The notes beneath the pieces are model-generated. The model worked only from the letters and a program-made list of their open reading frames with translations. It was not told where the DNA came from and ran no database searches. Shown piece by piece: positions 35,701 to 50,700 of a DNA stretch of 64,000 nt. This DNA is from Manduca sexta (Eukaryota; Arthropoda; Insecta; Lepidoptera; Sphingidae). Positions within the stretch are counted from its first letter, which is position 1, and each line of letters starts with the position of its first letter. The translations under genes and the position numbers were made by a program. Location of the stretch: assembly GCF_014839805.1 (NCBI RefSeq), contig NC_051115.1, positions 4,772,600-4,836,599 on the forward strand. The letters run 5' to 3'.

Positions 35701-38700
35701 ACATCTGAAAAATTCTCTGTAGAAATTTCGAGGGTGTGTGAAGTCTACCAACCCGCACTAGGCCAGCGTGGTGGACTAAGGACTTCCCTCTCAGTAGTAG
35801 AGGAGGCCCGTGCTCAGCAGTGGGACAGTATAAAATACAGGGCTGATATTATTATTATTATTATTAAAGTTATAGCTGAAATAAACAAGAAGACCTAAAC
35901 AAGTGGCAAAGGGTTCTTTTTTATACGGTAACGGCAAACAAAGTTATAGCTAGTAAAAGAAGAAAATTATTATGCCGTAACATAAAAAAAATCAACGTCA
36001 CTTAAGTTTTTACTCGAGTTGATATTGTTTGTTAACAAATCGAGTAGGCCACGGCCGTGGTTTTCGCGCCAGAATAAAACGGGTGCAACTCGAGACAGTC
36101 AATATTAAACATTGACGTATAATCTATATGGTATATGTTCTTAGTAATTAAATAAAGTTAGTAAAAAGATGTTATTGACATGAGTGTTTATTTCGGACTA
36201 AAGAGAAGTAACTATGGCAAACAAAACACAAATAGTTCTAAAAATAGAACATATAAAAAATAATAAGTCACGACGAAGGTTACAATCTCCAACACTATAG
36301 ACACGAACGTCCATATAAACTATGTTCAAAATCTGAAGTAAAATGGCGACCAAAACGTCACTGTTATAACCTATTTATTCACTTGAACAACAAAAAAAAT
36401 TACTTATTTGACTAATATTTATTCACATCCAGGTTTAACACTTAGACTCGAGTTCTATCATTAGCGCCATTCCGTACACAACTACAAGCTGTCAATATTG
36501 ACCATACTAGTCAGTTTGAATGGGTTGCAGTTCAATTCAGTCGAACACAGTGAATGTTCGGAACGCCAAATCTAGTACGTAGTACATATATATCGATGAA
36601 AGATGGCTGTTACTTACAATCCACAAGTATATAACTGCTGCATCATCTCCATTCTCGTTGGTGTACTTGTATTTAACCACATAAACCTCGGATTGGTAGA
36701 ACACGGATATACCAGATGCAAACTGTTCTGTGATATTCTCTTTTTCTCCAGCAATCCTGGAAAAAAAGTCTTAAGTGACCCCTTTGGAGCTTATGTTAAT
36801 GGATTAGGGTCCAGATTGTTACTGATGAGAGATGTTTTTTAATTATTTGACGGCCTCTCAGCCGACGTGCGACTGTTAACGGATTTTTTTTTATTACTTT
36901 GAATGACGAGACGAGCTGACCGTTCGCCTGATGGTAAGCGATACGACCGACCATAAACAGGTAGGTACCACCGCAATGTCTATTTCTGCCAGTGTGTAGT
37001 CACTCTTGTTCCGGTTTGAAGGACATTGTAGCCAGTGTAACTACTGAACATAATAATTAACATCTCATGTCTCAGACGAGCGCTGAATACCAAACACTTT
37101 GTAATTCAAGGTGTTGGTGTTTCTACTGTTTATCGGTCGTATCGCTTACCATCAGGCGAACAAGCTCGTGTATTTGAATCAAAGCGTCATGCTATTTATG
37201 TTCATATCACTCGATTGTCTAACCTGGTAATTTCAAGCGTCCCTAGTCCAGCATCAGGCATGAACCCTCGGGCTGCAGCGCTCTTCCCGATCGCCTTGGC
37301 AGCTGCTGCAGACTCCTCGGAGTCGCCGGAGAAGTAACCAGCGTCTAGAAGAAATTTGTAGTAGAGGGGCAAATCCTAGCTTTCGATAGAGCAGCTACAA
37401 TAGGGGACCGGACTCATTTTTGTTTTTTATTATTATCAAATATTTACGTTATATAAATTATAACACAGAAAGAATTATGTAAATCCGTTAAAAAATCAAC
37501 AAGTTATAAGTCTTTCAATTTCGGTAGAAGGGGTAAGTAACAAGAAACAGAAAAGAGGCGCAATACCCACGTGTGACGTCATCAGGCATTACGACGCGTG
37601 CGAAAGAAAGAGATGAAGCGATATCCCCACTTCGCGCCCACTTCGGCACAAAGTAATATTTGAAATATGAATTACTGGCTCATTTTTTAACTAATTTTAA
37701 TGCAGTTTTCGCAGAAGGGTTAATTTTTCGTATTATCAATCATTACATATAGAATAATGTACAAAATCAAACACAGGACGGTCCCCTATTGTTAATGCTC
37801 CTCTGAGGCAATTCTTCTTCGCTCGATCTTCACACCTCGTACCCACACGGGGGGACATTTGTCGCGGTCCTAGACACAGTTCAGTGTATATACCTCATGG
37901 TTGTTATAAGATATAGAGGCCTTTAGGGACTGGCGAACATTTGCTAGCCTTCTCCCCTTCATCCATCCTAAGAGGATTCATTTTCCTCTAGGGGAGCCCT
38001 GAGGGGTCTTGAATATTTTCTTTTCCACACATTAATATCCTAACTCTCCAGGTCCCTGCAGTCGCTGGTTTCCTCCGGTTTTGACAGCAGGGTCCAATGC
38101 CCAAAAAGCTATTCGCACTCTTAATAAAATAATGACCCATTCCAAAATTGCCAATTTTTGGGAATCGTCAATCATTTTCTGTTTGCGACCAGTTTTTTCC
38201 CTTTTTTTCATGCTATAGGTTTTATTTTTTACCCATCTTTAATAATTAGTTTTCCGACGACTGCCACAAATTAACAATTTTGAAATAGGTCATTATTTTA
38301 TTAAGAGTGCGTATAGTAAGCTATGAATAGTAACATACCGATATCAGACAAATAGTTTCTGACAGAAGCAACATTTGTCTTCGAATCCCAGCCGTGGAAG
38401 TATTGTTTGAAGGTGGAACTCTCTGATCCTTCTGTTACCCTGGTAATGTTAACCTGGAACAAAGTAAATTGTTGTTTAGTATCTACGCCGCTGGGTCTTA
38501 TTTCCTTCGTCACATGTTATTTAGGGGACACATTATTACGCCCCTATTCATAGACGTTATTTATCTTAGGACGGAGCATTGCTGTGATAACAAGTCTGTT
38601 TCTCAGTGCTGACGGCATGGCAGCCTTCGCAGTGCCGACATAGGGCCGTTGTGATTGGCTAAAATTGAAATACAACTTGAATCTAGTTGGCTGTCAGGTA

Positions 38701-41700
38701 AACGAAGCTGAGAAACAGACTTGTTATCACAGCAATGCTCCGTCCTTAGATAAATAACGTCTATGAATAAGGGGGTTAGTTTTTACAATTAGTTTAACTA
38801 ATCTGACATTATATACAAGACTTGGAAAAAAAAATATTGAATGGACAACTGATGACAAAAAAAAGCCCGGAGTGTCTTTCTGCCTTTCTTCTTCGGGTAG
38901 TCATCGCTTAGGTAGTTAGTGAAAGGTTGGTAGGTTAGCTAGGTTAGGGCTTTTATTGTCCTCACCGGTGAGGATCGCGACGCGTTCTTCACTTTGTATT
39001 TATTAAGATTATATACATCTTTTTTATTCTTTTTTTTCTTTCCTGCCAGCCTGAGATGGGTTCTTTGTTTACATTGTAGTCTCATCTCTTTTGTGTCCAA
39101 TATAAAATGTCTGTATTTATATAAACTCTTGGGCTAGTAGATGTATTATAAAGAGGATTTGTGTTTGTATATGCAACCTCAACATAAACCACTTCATTGG
39201 AGGAATTTTATTATATAATTAAATATTCTCATGTACCTTGACTTATCATAAGTGCAACTATGTTCGCCTACGTGATGAATAAAGAGTTTTATTTATTTTA
39301 TTATTTATTTAATGGATTAAAATAAAAATAACAATTAACCTATACGTACCCACTTAGGATATCCTTTCATATCCAAATATTTGTCAGCTGTGGTGTGGTA
39401 GCTCTTCTTGACTTCGGGGTCCACTTCAGACCCTATCCAGATGTATACTCCGGAGCAGGGAGTATCCAGAATATAGATCTCCTGCAAATAGAGGTTTTAG
39501 AATTGGATTGGAAAATTAGATGTATTTGTTATATTTCTGAAAGGTGAACTCGAGTGTTAGACTTCAAGATTAGACATTTAAAACTCAAATCTCTGTGTTT
39601 ACTTTTTTCTATACGGAGCGACAAAGTTTCCTCGCTGCACCTGATGGTAGACGTAGTGGAGTCCAGTTAAAATGTCGTCTGATCAGAGATGATTACTGGC
39701 AAATGTAACATCCTGGTGGTAGGATATATTTTATATCCGCCCGGATAGCGACCGTACACAAGATGCTAAAACCCGCCGTAGTGACCCACGTAAGTGTCAC
39801 GTTCCGGGATCAGCCTGTGTATGCGGTTCCAACAGGCCGGTATAATTGTGTCGACTGCCACGGAGTAATCGTCTTTCGTCAGTTGACATTTTATTGGATC
39901 TCACTCCACTTATCATCAGGTGCAGTGGGGTCACTTTGCCAGGCTTTTATAAAAAAAACACATTAACGTCAATCATATTTTTTCTTTTTCTAAAATAAAG
40001 TTAAACTTTTGAAGTTTATTTTAGTGGAAGAAAAAACGATTGTTGAGGCGAACATAAAAGTTTAAAGACGATTTGAAATTTTGAATTGTTCTACTACTTT
40101 TAAGGTTGATAATAATATGTTCTGAAAAACTCTAAATTAATTACCCCCCGAATATTTACGTATTTATAATATGAATACTTACACCAGATTCGACTACTTT
40201 TATGGCTAACTTTATGTTTTAAAAAACTCAAAATTAATTTCCCCCCCGAATATTTTATCTACGTATTTATAATATGAATACTTACACTGGAAGCCAGTTG
40301 ACTCTGCTTGTAAGGTTTACCAACAGAGACCAGGTCGAGCTCGTCTCCAACCAACACTCGGTACAAATACACTGCTGAGGGATCAGCTCTCGCGTAACCC
40401 TGAAAAGAAACGGTATACCAAATGCTAGTTAATAAAGCTGAGAGGAAACGAAAGAGAAAAGATGACGCAATTTGACTATGTTTGATTTCGTGCATTTTTC
40501 AATATGTAACAGCAATTAGTATAAACAAGAAGTCCTGTGAAAACAGCATTAAAAATCGATCAGAAATGAGGCAGTAATTCATATTTAAAAATTGCTACGT
40601 GCAGGAGTGTGTGAAGTGGGGATATCGCTCCATCTCTTTCCTTCGCACGCATCGTTATGCCCGCTGACGTGACATGCAAGTATTTCGTCCTTTTTCTATT
40701 TTTTGACACTCAACCCTACTAGTTAATTTCAATGGCTTATAACTTATGAATTTTTCACCAGCTTTCAATGATTTCTTCTGCTTTAAAATGTATACGTATA
40801 TGTTTTATAAAAGTTATAAACAAAATAAGTAGCCTGATTTCTCCGATCATATTAGTTTGCCGTCTCACGGGACTATGAGAAGGAACAAAGAGTGTTTGTG
40901 TATTGCACACACTCGTGTACTATAATATCTTCTGGCTGATGTCCGTTGAGATTGGCCGTCATGGCTGACATTCAGCTGGGAGGTATTCATTTGAGGCTAC
41001 TGTATATGGAGTCTAAATTTATTATTATAAGGTTACCTCAGTGGAGTCGTCTTGTTCCGCGTCATCCATGGAACCGCCTAGGGCTTCAGTGAATTTGTTT
41101 AAGTCTTCTTCACATGAGAACTCATCTAAAACCAGACAATTGATAGCATAATGATTTCTTCTCCCTTATTCATAGACGTTATTTATCTAAGGACGGAGCA
41201 TTGCTGTGATAACAAGTCTTATTCTTAGTTTTGTTTATCTGACGGCTTGCTGTTTGTTCAACTTTATGTGACAGCAAACTAGATTCAAGTTGTATCTCAA
41301 TATTAGCCAATCACAACGGCCCTATGGCTACGCACTGCGAAGGCTGCCATGCCGTCAGCACTGAGAAACAGACTGTAGCATTCATGGTTACGGAGCGGTT
41401 TTGAACTATTTTTAAATTAGTTTCGCTGGTGATAGGATATATTTTATATCCGGCCGGATAACGACCGTACACAAGTTGTTAAAACTCATATGTCGCCACG
41501 TATGTCGCGTTCAAGGATCAGCATGTATACATCCAGTTGCAACAGGCCGGCATAATTGTGTCGACTGACGAGAGGTTATCATCTCTCTTCAGTCAACACT
41601 CTATTAGTTAACCATCGGGTGCAGGAGGCCACTATTCCATGCTCTCATAAAATAAATAAGTCATTCATTCTAACTACGTCTTCACGAACCCTTCAATCAC

Positions 41701-44700
41701 TCACCAATAATTTCAATAGTAGCTCTGCCATTATGTTCTTCATCTCTTAGCTTGTTGGCGATGCTGATGATCTTTCGTCTCTGGGTGGCCTTCGCTCCTT
41801 GCGCCATGACCACGAAGATGTCATGTTCCACCTCCAGGATGAAGCAGTGTTGTCTAGTCAAAGAAGTGCTTTCCGCTGGCACCTGTGCATATTAGAAAGT
41901 ATGGAGATAAAATCAGAAATGAAGAACTCCACCATAGAACCAGGATGAGCGACGTTGCTTATAAACTTAGCACATTGAAGTGGAATCAAATCATTGACTG
42001 AATGAATTAAATGAATGACATTACTGGTTTTAGGATCTTGCCCCGTAATTCGAACACCTCTAAACACATAAGATCACAATGATTTCTTATGCTTACGCGA
42101 ATGTTAGCATCAAAATAGAGCTACTTTTTGGATTTTATTGCAATTTTTTGTATTTTAATTTACTATAGAGGGGGGAGGAGGGTAGGCAATCTGAAAATTA
42201 TTTTTATTTCGATACAATATAACAATTCTATCAGGTAGTATTCTATAAAAAAAGAGGGTGGAACCCGAAAAGATTTATTTCAAATCAAAATAACAATTGT
42301 ACAAAGTAGAATTACCTCCTCGATCCTCATATTGTCGCACCCTGTCAGCTTCAGGAGTCGTTTCTCTGCTCCAGCATTGGTCACCACTTCATTGAAGCCT
42401 GATTCATTGCCACCTTCCAGGTATCTGATGGCTATAAACATAAATTGCGTTAATGCAAATTATTACGAGTTTAAATAAAAAAATCGTCTAGGATATACTG
42501 GTAGTAGGTCTCTCATATGTGAGAGTCCGCCTGGGTAGGTCCTACTGCAATGGCTATTTCTGTCAAACAGTGCGTAGTCATTGTTGTGTTCCGGTGTAAA
42601 GGACATTGTAGTCAGTGTAACTGCTGGACATTATGAGATTTAGCACCTCATGTCTCAGGATGGCGAGCGCAGTGGAATACCAAACAATACTTTGTAATTC
42701 AAGGTGCTGGTGTTTCTACTGTTTATGGCCAGTCGTATCGCTTATCATCAGGCGAACGTCAGCCTCGTCTCATCATGCAAAGCAAGAAAAAATATATATT
42801 CCACTCAGATTATGATCAGCTTTCAACAGTTTCGTCCTCATGTACGATATCTGATTAAATGTTGTCAAATGAATGCCAATATCATAAGATAGTATTTAAT
42901 ATACATGTACATTAAAAAAAATATAATATTGAATCTTTGCCGGCATATTCTATAGGCGATTCTGAAGGAGGGTAGAATTAATGGTCCCAAGATTTAAAAC
43001 AAAGGGGAAACAGGAAATGATGAGAATGAATTTTGGGGGAAGGAAAGGAACTCTCTTAGGATGAGAGGAGGGGAGAAAGCAAGGAAATGTTCGCGAGCCC
43101 TCGTAGCCCTCAATATGAATTAGCAACCAAGAGGCATACATACTTAATCGTGTGCCTAGAGCCGCGACGAAGGCCCCTCCGTGCGGGCGTGCATTCGCTT
43201 AGGAAACCGAGCGCACAAGAATGCGTCACAGGTAACAAAGGCCAAAGACTAACACACAATTCCCCATCTCCGTAATAGGCTAATAAAACGTCCTATTGGC
43301 TTAGGGCGACAGCCCACACACTTACCTGGTTTAAAGTAACCCAGGAACAAGCTAGACTCATGTCCTTGCACTTCTCTGTGATGCACCGCCTTGCCTCCAA
43401 GCATATCGTCCAGGGTAACTGTCCAGATTGCAGCAGATCCCATCTTATCCTGGGTAGTTTTGCCACCCAGCCAGAAGTGAGCATCGTGAGAGAGCGCTGT
43501 GGTGTCGTTTCCTGTGGTCTGGAAATCCAGGTGTATATTATTATGATTATACTTAATGGTTTTTATAGTTGCGTGGCAAAATGTCCACACTGCATCTGAT
43601 GGTGGACTCAAGTTCAATAGAATGTCATCAAGGTTCAGACCCAAAAACGCTGGTTAAAAAACAAATTAGCTGACCACTGCCAATTAGCTTACCTTTAAAA
43701 CGATGTAGGAATCTCCATTGTAGAATTTACCATAGACTTTTATGTCAATGGGTACCGGTTCAAATTTCTGAAAAAAAAAAGAATCGTTAATATCTCAAAG
43801 AGACGCAGTGGATTGGAAGTATTTTATAAATCCAGGTCCTGGGTGTTTATGGCCTATCAAGATTACCATCATGTTATACCAATAATAGTGGCGATAGCTT
43901 AGTTGGTTGTGGAACGGACTGCCGAGACGAATGTCCGGAGGTACACAACCCAAGGGCACACACCTCTGACTTTCCTAAAGTTTTGTGGGTATTCTTTGTG
44001 AATTATCGCTTGCTTTAACGGTGAAGAAAAACATTGTGAAGTAACTTGCATATCTGAGAAGTTCCCTATAACAACTACTAGCGTGAAGTCTACCAATCCG
44101 TACTAGGCCAGCGTGGTGGACTAAAGCCTAATCCCTCTCAGTAGCAGAGGCGAAACGGGACGAAGTGAAACGGTATATAATACAGGGCTGATGTTATTAT
44201 CATCCAGTAAAAATTTATTTGTTCCACCATAAGAAACCGAAGGAAGTCAAGCATAAAATAAGTATAAATGAGAAGTGAAATTTTGCTGTAAAACCTTAAT
44301 AATGAAATAAAATACCATGCTAATGTTTACTCATGACTCGCATAAACAGGCTTAGCTAAGTATGAGTCACTGGTAACGTGTCTAAAATGTTCTTTTGGTA
44401 AATAAATATATATTTACCCTCTTATTCATAAATATTATTTATCTAAGGACTAGGCATTGTTGTGATAAGTCTGTTTCTCAGCTTTGTTTATCTGGCTTGC
44501 TGCTTATTCAGCTTTGTTTATCTGACGGTCAACTAGATTCAAGTTGTATTTCAATATTAGCCGATCACAACGGCCCCATGTCTACGCACTGCGAAGTCTG
44601 CAATGCCGTCAGCACCGAGAAACAGACTTGTTATCACAGCATTGCTCCGTCCTTAGATAATAATGTTTATGAATAAGGGGGTAGGTTTTAACATTTATTA

Positions 44701-47700
44701 GTTTACAAATCAACATTAACAACTAAAATAGTATTTAGTACTTATAACAAAAACTTTATTCATTTACAAAATGACAACTATTTTAATCAAATAAGCTAGC
44801 GAAATACAACGATTGTGAACGTCCGTCCGATCCAAAGCAAAATGCAAACAAAAGTGTATCGCCGACGACTACGTCGACGATACACTTGACCGACTGTCCA
44901 GCAGACTACTAGGTCCGCTGGCCAGTCGGTTCAGTTTCGCTCCCTTCTTCTTTTCTTTTGCACGAATGACCACGTCACCTTGTTCATTATATATATTTCG
45001 TTTATTTCGTTCAGCCGACTACAATAATCAGGGATGCGTCATGCCTATCACATTGGATTATGATATCTGACTGAGTGAATGGCTAATTGCAGGCGCCGGC
45101 CGGCAGTCGCTCGAAACTGCGGCGGGTATGCACGGAAGCCGATCCGAAGGCCGACGATCGGCTATCTTCACTCACCGCTCGGCAAGTCGGGAAGCCACGT
45201 CACTAGCTCACCATCAATTATTTATCAGTCCGAAAAAATGATTGTTGCAGCGCTTGTATATATTTTTATATGTACAAGTTTTAACCAAATATTATAAGTA
45301 CAATTAAAGTTTTATGATTTATTTTTGTTTTAAAATATTCATATATTTATTTATATAGTTTGAAATTATTTTAGATGAAATTTTTTTAAATATAAGTAAG
45401 TCTAGATATAAGTTGAGATGTCTTTATATAAGTTAAGTATTGTATAAATTATGTAATTCCACTACAGTTATTCATTTGCACTTAGAAGCTATGAAAATGT
45501 CTACCAGTCTATGGTGGATAATGTAGAATTAAACTTAGTGGTAAATACCCTACCGCGAGCAAACGGCCTTGAGTTGTTTCTTCCATAATATGGCGCACAA
45601 TTAAAAAAAATTATAAATATATTTCTTAAATAAAATTTTACGTAATTTAAAAAAATAAACTACCAAAATGAGTTTTATTAAACTGTCTATTTAATGGTGT
45701 TGGTTGCAAAAGAAATGGCATTTTCATCATTACACATGTTATTACACTTTAAATGAACAAATACCCACATTATAAAAATAATTAAACGAGCAATACCTAA
45801 TATAAAGATATCTTAGCAATGTTTAGTTTTCTATATGTTTCATAAATTTTAAATAGCTTCTAGAAATACGTTTAACACGCCGTATTACTAAGGACAATGT
45901 CTCAGTATAAATATTTTTACCTCTATAGTCCATATTTTGATTCCCGGCTCCGAACCAGCCTCTTCAAAAGCAGGATGTTCCATATCGACCGACTTCAACG
46001 AATACTTTTCGTAGAATGCTAATATTCATATTGATGATAGATAAGCACTATCGTATATAGGATGATCACTACATAGTATAAAACAAAGTCGCTTTCTCTG
46101 TCCCTATGTCCCTTTGTATGCTTAAATCTTTAAAACTACGCAACGGATTTTGATGCGGTTTTTATTAATAGATAGAGTGATTCAAGAGGAAGCTTTATAT
46201 GTATAATAACATCCATTAAATAGTGGAGAAATACTGTTATTTTGTTATGTTATACCCGTGCGAAGCCAGAGCGGGCCACTATGTTTTTATATACAACGTT
46301 CACAGTTTTTCTGTAGTGTATTTAGTATCAGCATTGCACCCGTGCGAAGCCGGGGCGGGTCGCTAGTGTTTTATAATACATTAGTCATACCATTGCTAGG
46401 AGGGGAGGGGAGGGTACCCCTCCACTAATACCTCTTTCATTCCACTAATAATCATTTTAACGGTGATGTGCGTGTATTAGCCATTAGGTTATCTTTTTTT
46501 TTTCTTATCTCATAGCAAACGTAATATTTGTATAGAAATATATAAAAGGTGAAATTGTATGAAAGAATGTTTGTATGTCTGTAAGTTGTATAATGATTTC
46601 TTATGTTTACGCGAATGTTAGACATTAAAATTAAACTATTTTTCGGTTTTTATCGCGGTTTTTATATTTTAATTTTCTCCCGTTTCGAAGACTTTGCAGC
46701 CTTCATGGTCAGGGGGGGGGGGGCTCGTCGGGAGAAAACTAAAATAATTAAAACCGCGATAAAATCCGAAAAATAGTTGAATATTAATGTATAAGTTGTG
46801 CTTAAAATAATAAAAACATACTTCATTTATCACGTAAGCGAACAATGTTGCACTTCGTCAAAATAAGTAATAAGTATAGTTATTAATAAATTATTGTGTA
46901 TCTAGAAATATATTTGTGTGCTTTCGTATATTTTGGTTTGTTTTCTTTTTTCTATTTAATTAATTAGTCATTTATATCCGCCCGGACAGCGACCGTACAC
47001 AAGGTGTTAAAACCCGCCATAGTGGCACACGTATGTCGCGCTCCGGGATTAGCTTGTGTATATCCGGTTCCAACAGGCAGATAATCACTCCCAATCCCAT
47101 CCCTACCATCCAAGTATCCCTTTGCCATCCCTTCTCTTGGTCCTCTTCAGTCGTTAAGCCATGGGACACCAGTATACCGTTCGCAGGTGTCCCAAAGTGT
47201 AGAGATAGGGGGAGCCACTAAAAAAAAAAAAAACAAGCCGATAATTGTGTCGACTGAGGGGTAATCATCTCTCGTCAGTCGACATTCTGTTGGACCCCAC
47301 TCCACTTACCATCAGGTGTAGCGGGGTCACTTTGCCGTGCTCGTATGTCTGAACGCGAAAAACTCAAAAACTATCAAACGTATTTCAATGAAATTTGGTA
47401 TAGAGATAGTTTGAAACTCTGGAAAGAACATAGGCTTCTTATTTATAAAAGTTTATTTTATAGCTTTATTGTACACCATATACAAAACACTGTGCTTAAT
47501 ATTAAAACAATTAAGGCTGAAAGGAGGTACAATTGGCGGTCTTATCGCTCGGGGCAATTTCTTACAGACAACCATTAATGTTCTGGCAAAATATATAATG
47601 GGACTTTTATCTCGGAAAAACTTTCTCAAGGGTAAAAGCTAGTACAATATAAACATAAGAATGTAAATATAAGAGTTTTCTGCTATATCTCCGAAGTCAA

Positions 47701-50700
47701 AGCTTCAACAACAATGAAATTTATATGGGACTACACGGGAAGCACCAGTTTTCAAATAAAAAAAGAATCATCAAAATCGGTTCACCCAGTCAAAAGTTCT
47801 GAGGTAACAAACATAAAAAAACAGTCGAACTGAGAACCTCCTCCTTTTTTTAAAGTCGGTTGATAAATGATTCGTATTTCGTAGATTTACTGTAAGAACT
47901 TACTAATGGAAAAAAATCATCAAGTACAGTTTGTAACGCCTTGAACATAATATAATATTTAACGTACTCACTTGATATTAAGAATAAAAATTATATCTAA
48001 GATGATATAGGGAAAACAATATAACTAAAACTAAAAGTGGCTTAATTCATACTTTTGTATTTGTCAGTTAATAAGTTCTTGCAGTAACCGACGATTTATT
48101 ACATTTCTTCCCGAATTACGCCTACCGCAAAGAGCGTAAGGAACGCCTTTCAAAACAAAATGGCGCACCATGTACATCCGTTGTATCAAGTATCCGATCT
48201 TATCTATATAAATTATGATAGCGCCGTATCGATCCGTATTGTATCTATTTTCGTCAGTAAAAACAAAAATTTTATCGTTTCGGCCCATTTTGCTTTCCTG
48301 GAAGTTAAATCTATTTATATAAGAATGAATCCCTATTTCCCTTGGTCACGCCATCACGCGTGAACGGCTGGACCGATTTCACTATTTATTTTGTTGTGTT
48401 TGTTATTGTCAGAAGGTTCTTATGAAAGAAAAAAATAAAAAAATTGCGCGGAAAATTAGAAAACTTAACGAAAATATAAATTTTATATAACTGTCAATTG
48501 TTTGAAATAATCGTCAGCGATTGACAGATTTGAAGATTTTGTCGACTGTCGAGAGACAAGCCTCGACAGTCGACACAATTAGGCTGATCCCGGAACGCGA
48601 CACTCACGTGGGCTACTACGGCGGGTTTTAACACCTTGTGTACGGTCGCTATCCGGGCAGATGTAAAATATATACCACCAGCATTTAGAGATCTGTGGGA
48701 CCATAGTATTGAGTATTCTTAAGTTTAGAAATTGTTAAAACATGCAATATATTTTGTATGTTAAAATACTATCAAACCATGAGTCAGATATGATTGTAAA
48801 TATTATATCAGTGATAATATAATTCTATGAAGCGAAAATCTAGATCATATAAATACTTACTATCTTTGAATTATTTAATAACAGTTTTTACCTCTAATTA
48901 TTGCGATGATTCCAAGTAAGCTATTGTAGCTGGAAAAATAGCAATAGTAACTTTTATAGCGTATTTTTTTTAATTCTTTGAATGACGAAACGAGCTTGCC
49001 GTTCGCCTGATGGTAAGCGATACCACCGCCCATAAACAGCAGAAACACCAACACCTTGAATTACGAAGTGTTTGGTATTCCACTGCGCTCGTCTGAGACA
49101 TGAGATGTTAAGTCTTATGTCTAGTAGTTACACTGGCTACAATGTTCAAACCGGAACACAACAGTGACTACACACCGCTGCTGGCAGAAATAGACAATAC
49201 GGTGGTACCTACCCAGGCGGACTCTCACATAATATCTACACACTGTTGTATGGCAGCAGAAATAGACATTGCGTAGATACCTACCCAGGCGTACCTACCT
49301 ACTCTCACATATGAGAGACCTACCACCAGTAAATAAAATGTTTTTCCTTTATTAACTTTTGAATTAAATAGATTTGGAAGTAACCAGTACGAAACGCTAA
49401 AACTAAATATTGCTATTTTTACAGATACGATAGTTTACTTAGGAACTATTGATTGGATTAAATTTACTATCTTTATTTCGTTTGATTTCGAAATACCTAA
49501 CTTTCTATATATTTGTCGCGTTTAAACTTTTGAAAAGGTATTGTATAAAGTTAGATAGAATTTTTTATTGAAAAAACTTAGAATCATGATGATACGTCAA
49601 CCAACTTTTGCTCGCGGCTTCGTCTACGTGAAAAGTTATCCGGGATAAAGTCCCACTATACATTTTTCCGGGATAGAAAGTAGCATATAATCATTCCCAA
49701 GGTCTCAAACTATCTCCATACCAAATTTCATTGAAATCCGTTGGGTAGTGTTTGAGTTTATCACGTTCAGACAGACAGGAAAATGCGGCGGGGCTTTATA
49801 TAATAGCCAGCGATTTGTCAAACGCTGGCGGAACCTTAATCACCAGATAAAGAACGATTAAAGGTCTAACTATAATTATACCGACTATAATGCTAAAATG
49901 ATAGATTTATAACAAAATAGCAGATATTTAATTAATTTTTAACAATAAAATGTAGATATCCAAATAAAAATTCCTAAAAACGATAGCTTCAGTGAAGATG
50001 CTGAGTTAATTTCAACTTCATCCTGAAAATAAAGTAGGAGTAATCATTATTAGTTTTGATACTGAGCAGTAAAATCCAAATATCATTTTGGCCGACCCGG
50101 GATTCGAACCCAGGACCTCAGAACGCTGCTGTACCGCATGCAGTACAACTACGCCACCGAGGCAGTCATACCGAGACATCCAAAAACAATCTAAGGTAAC
50201 ACTAACTTATCACGAAAGAGCTGAGTACACAACTTTTTTATTGCTTTGATTGACGAGACGAGCTTGCCGTTCACCTGATGGTAAGCGATACGACCGATAA
50301 ACAGTAGAAACATCCAACACCTTGAATTACAAAGTGTTTGGTATTCCACTGCGCTTGTCATCCTGAGACATGAGATGTTAAGTCTTATGTCCAGTAGTTA
50401 CTCTGGCTATAATGTCCTTTAAACCGGAACACAACAGTGACTACACACTGCTTGACAGAAATAGACATTGCGGTGGTACCTACCCAGGCGGACTCTCTCA
50501 TATGAGAGACTTACCACCAGTTAATTATAACATATTTATTTATTATAAGTTCCCTAAGAAGATAACACAAGAGTTCATTATTGGTTGTAAACAATATAGT
50601 ACTAAAGAAAGTGTATCTTAAATCTAACGAGACGGTATGCATTGACAAACATCCAAATATCACAATGGCCGATGAGGCAAGAAAGTTCTGGAGTGGAGGC

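Noticed and set aside
45079..45297. 72-codon GC-rich plus-strand frame
   Set aside because: Isolated in a gelsolin intron, no splice sites or homology that I can see. The GC-rich patch may be another old repeat.
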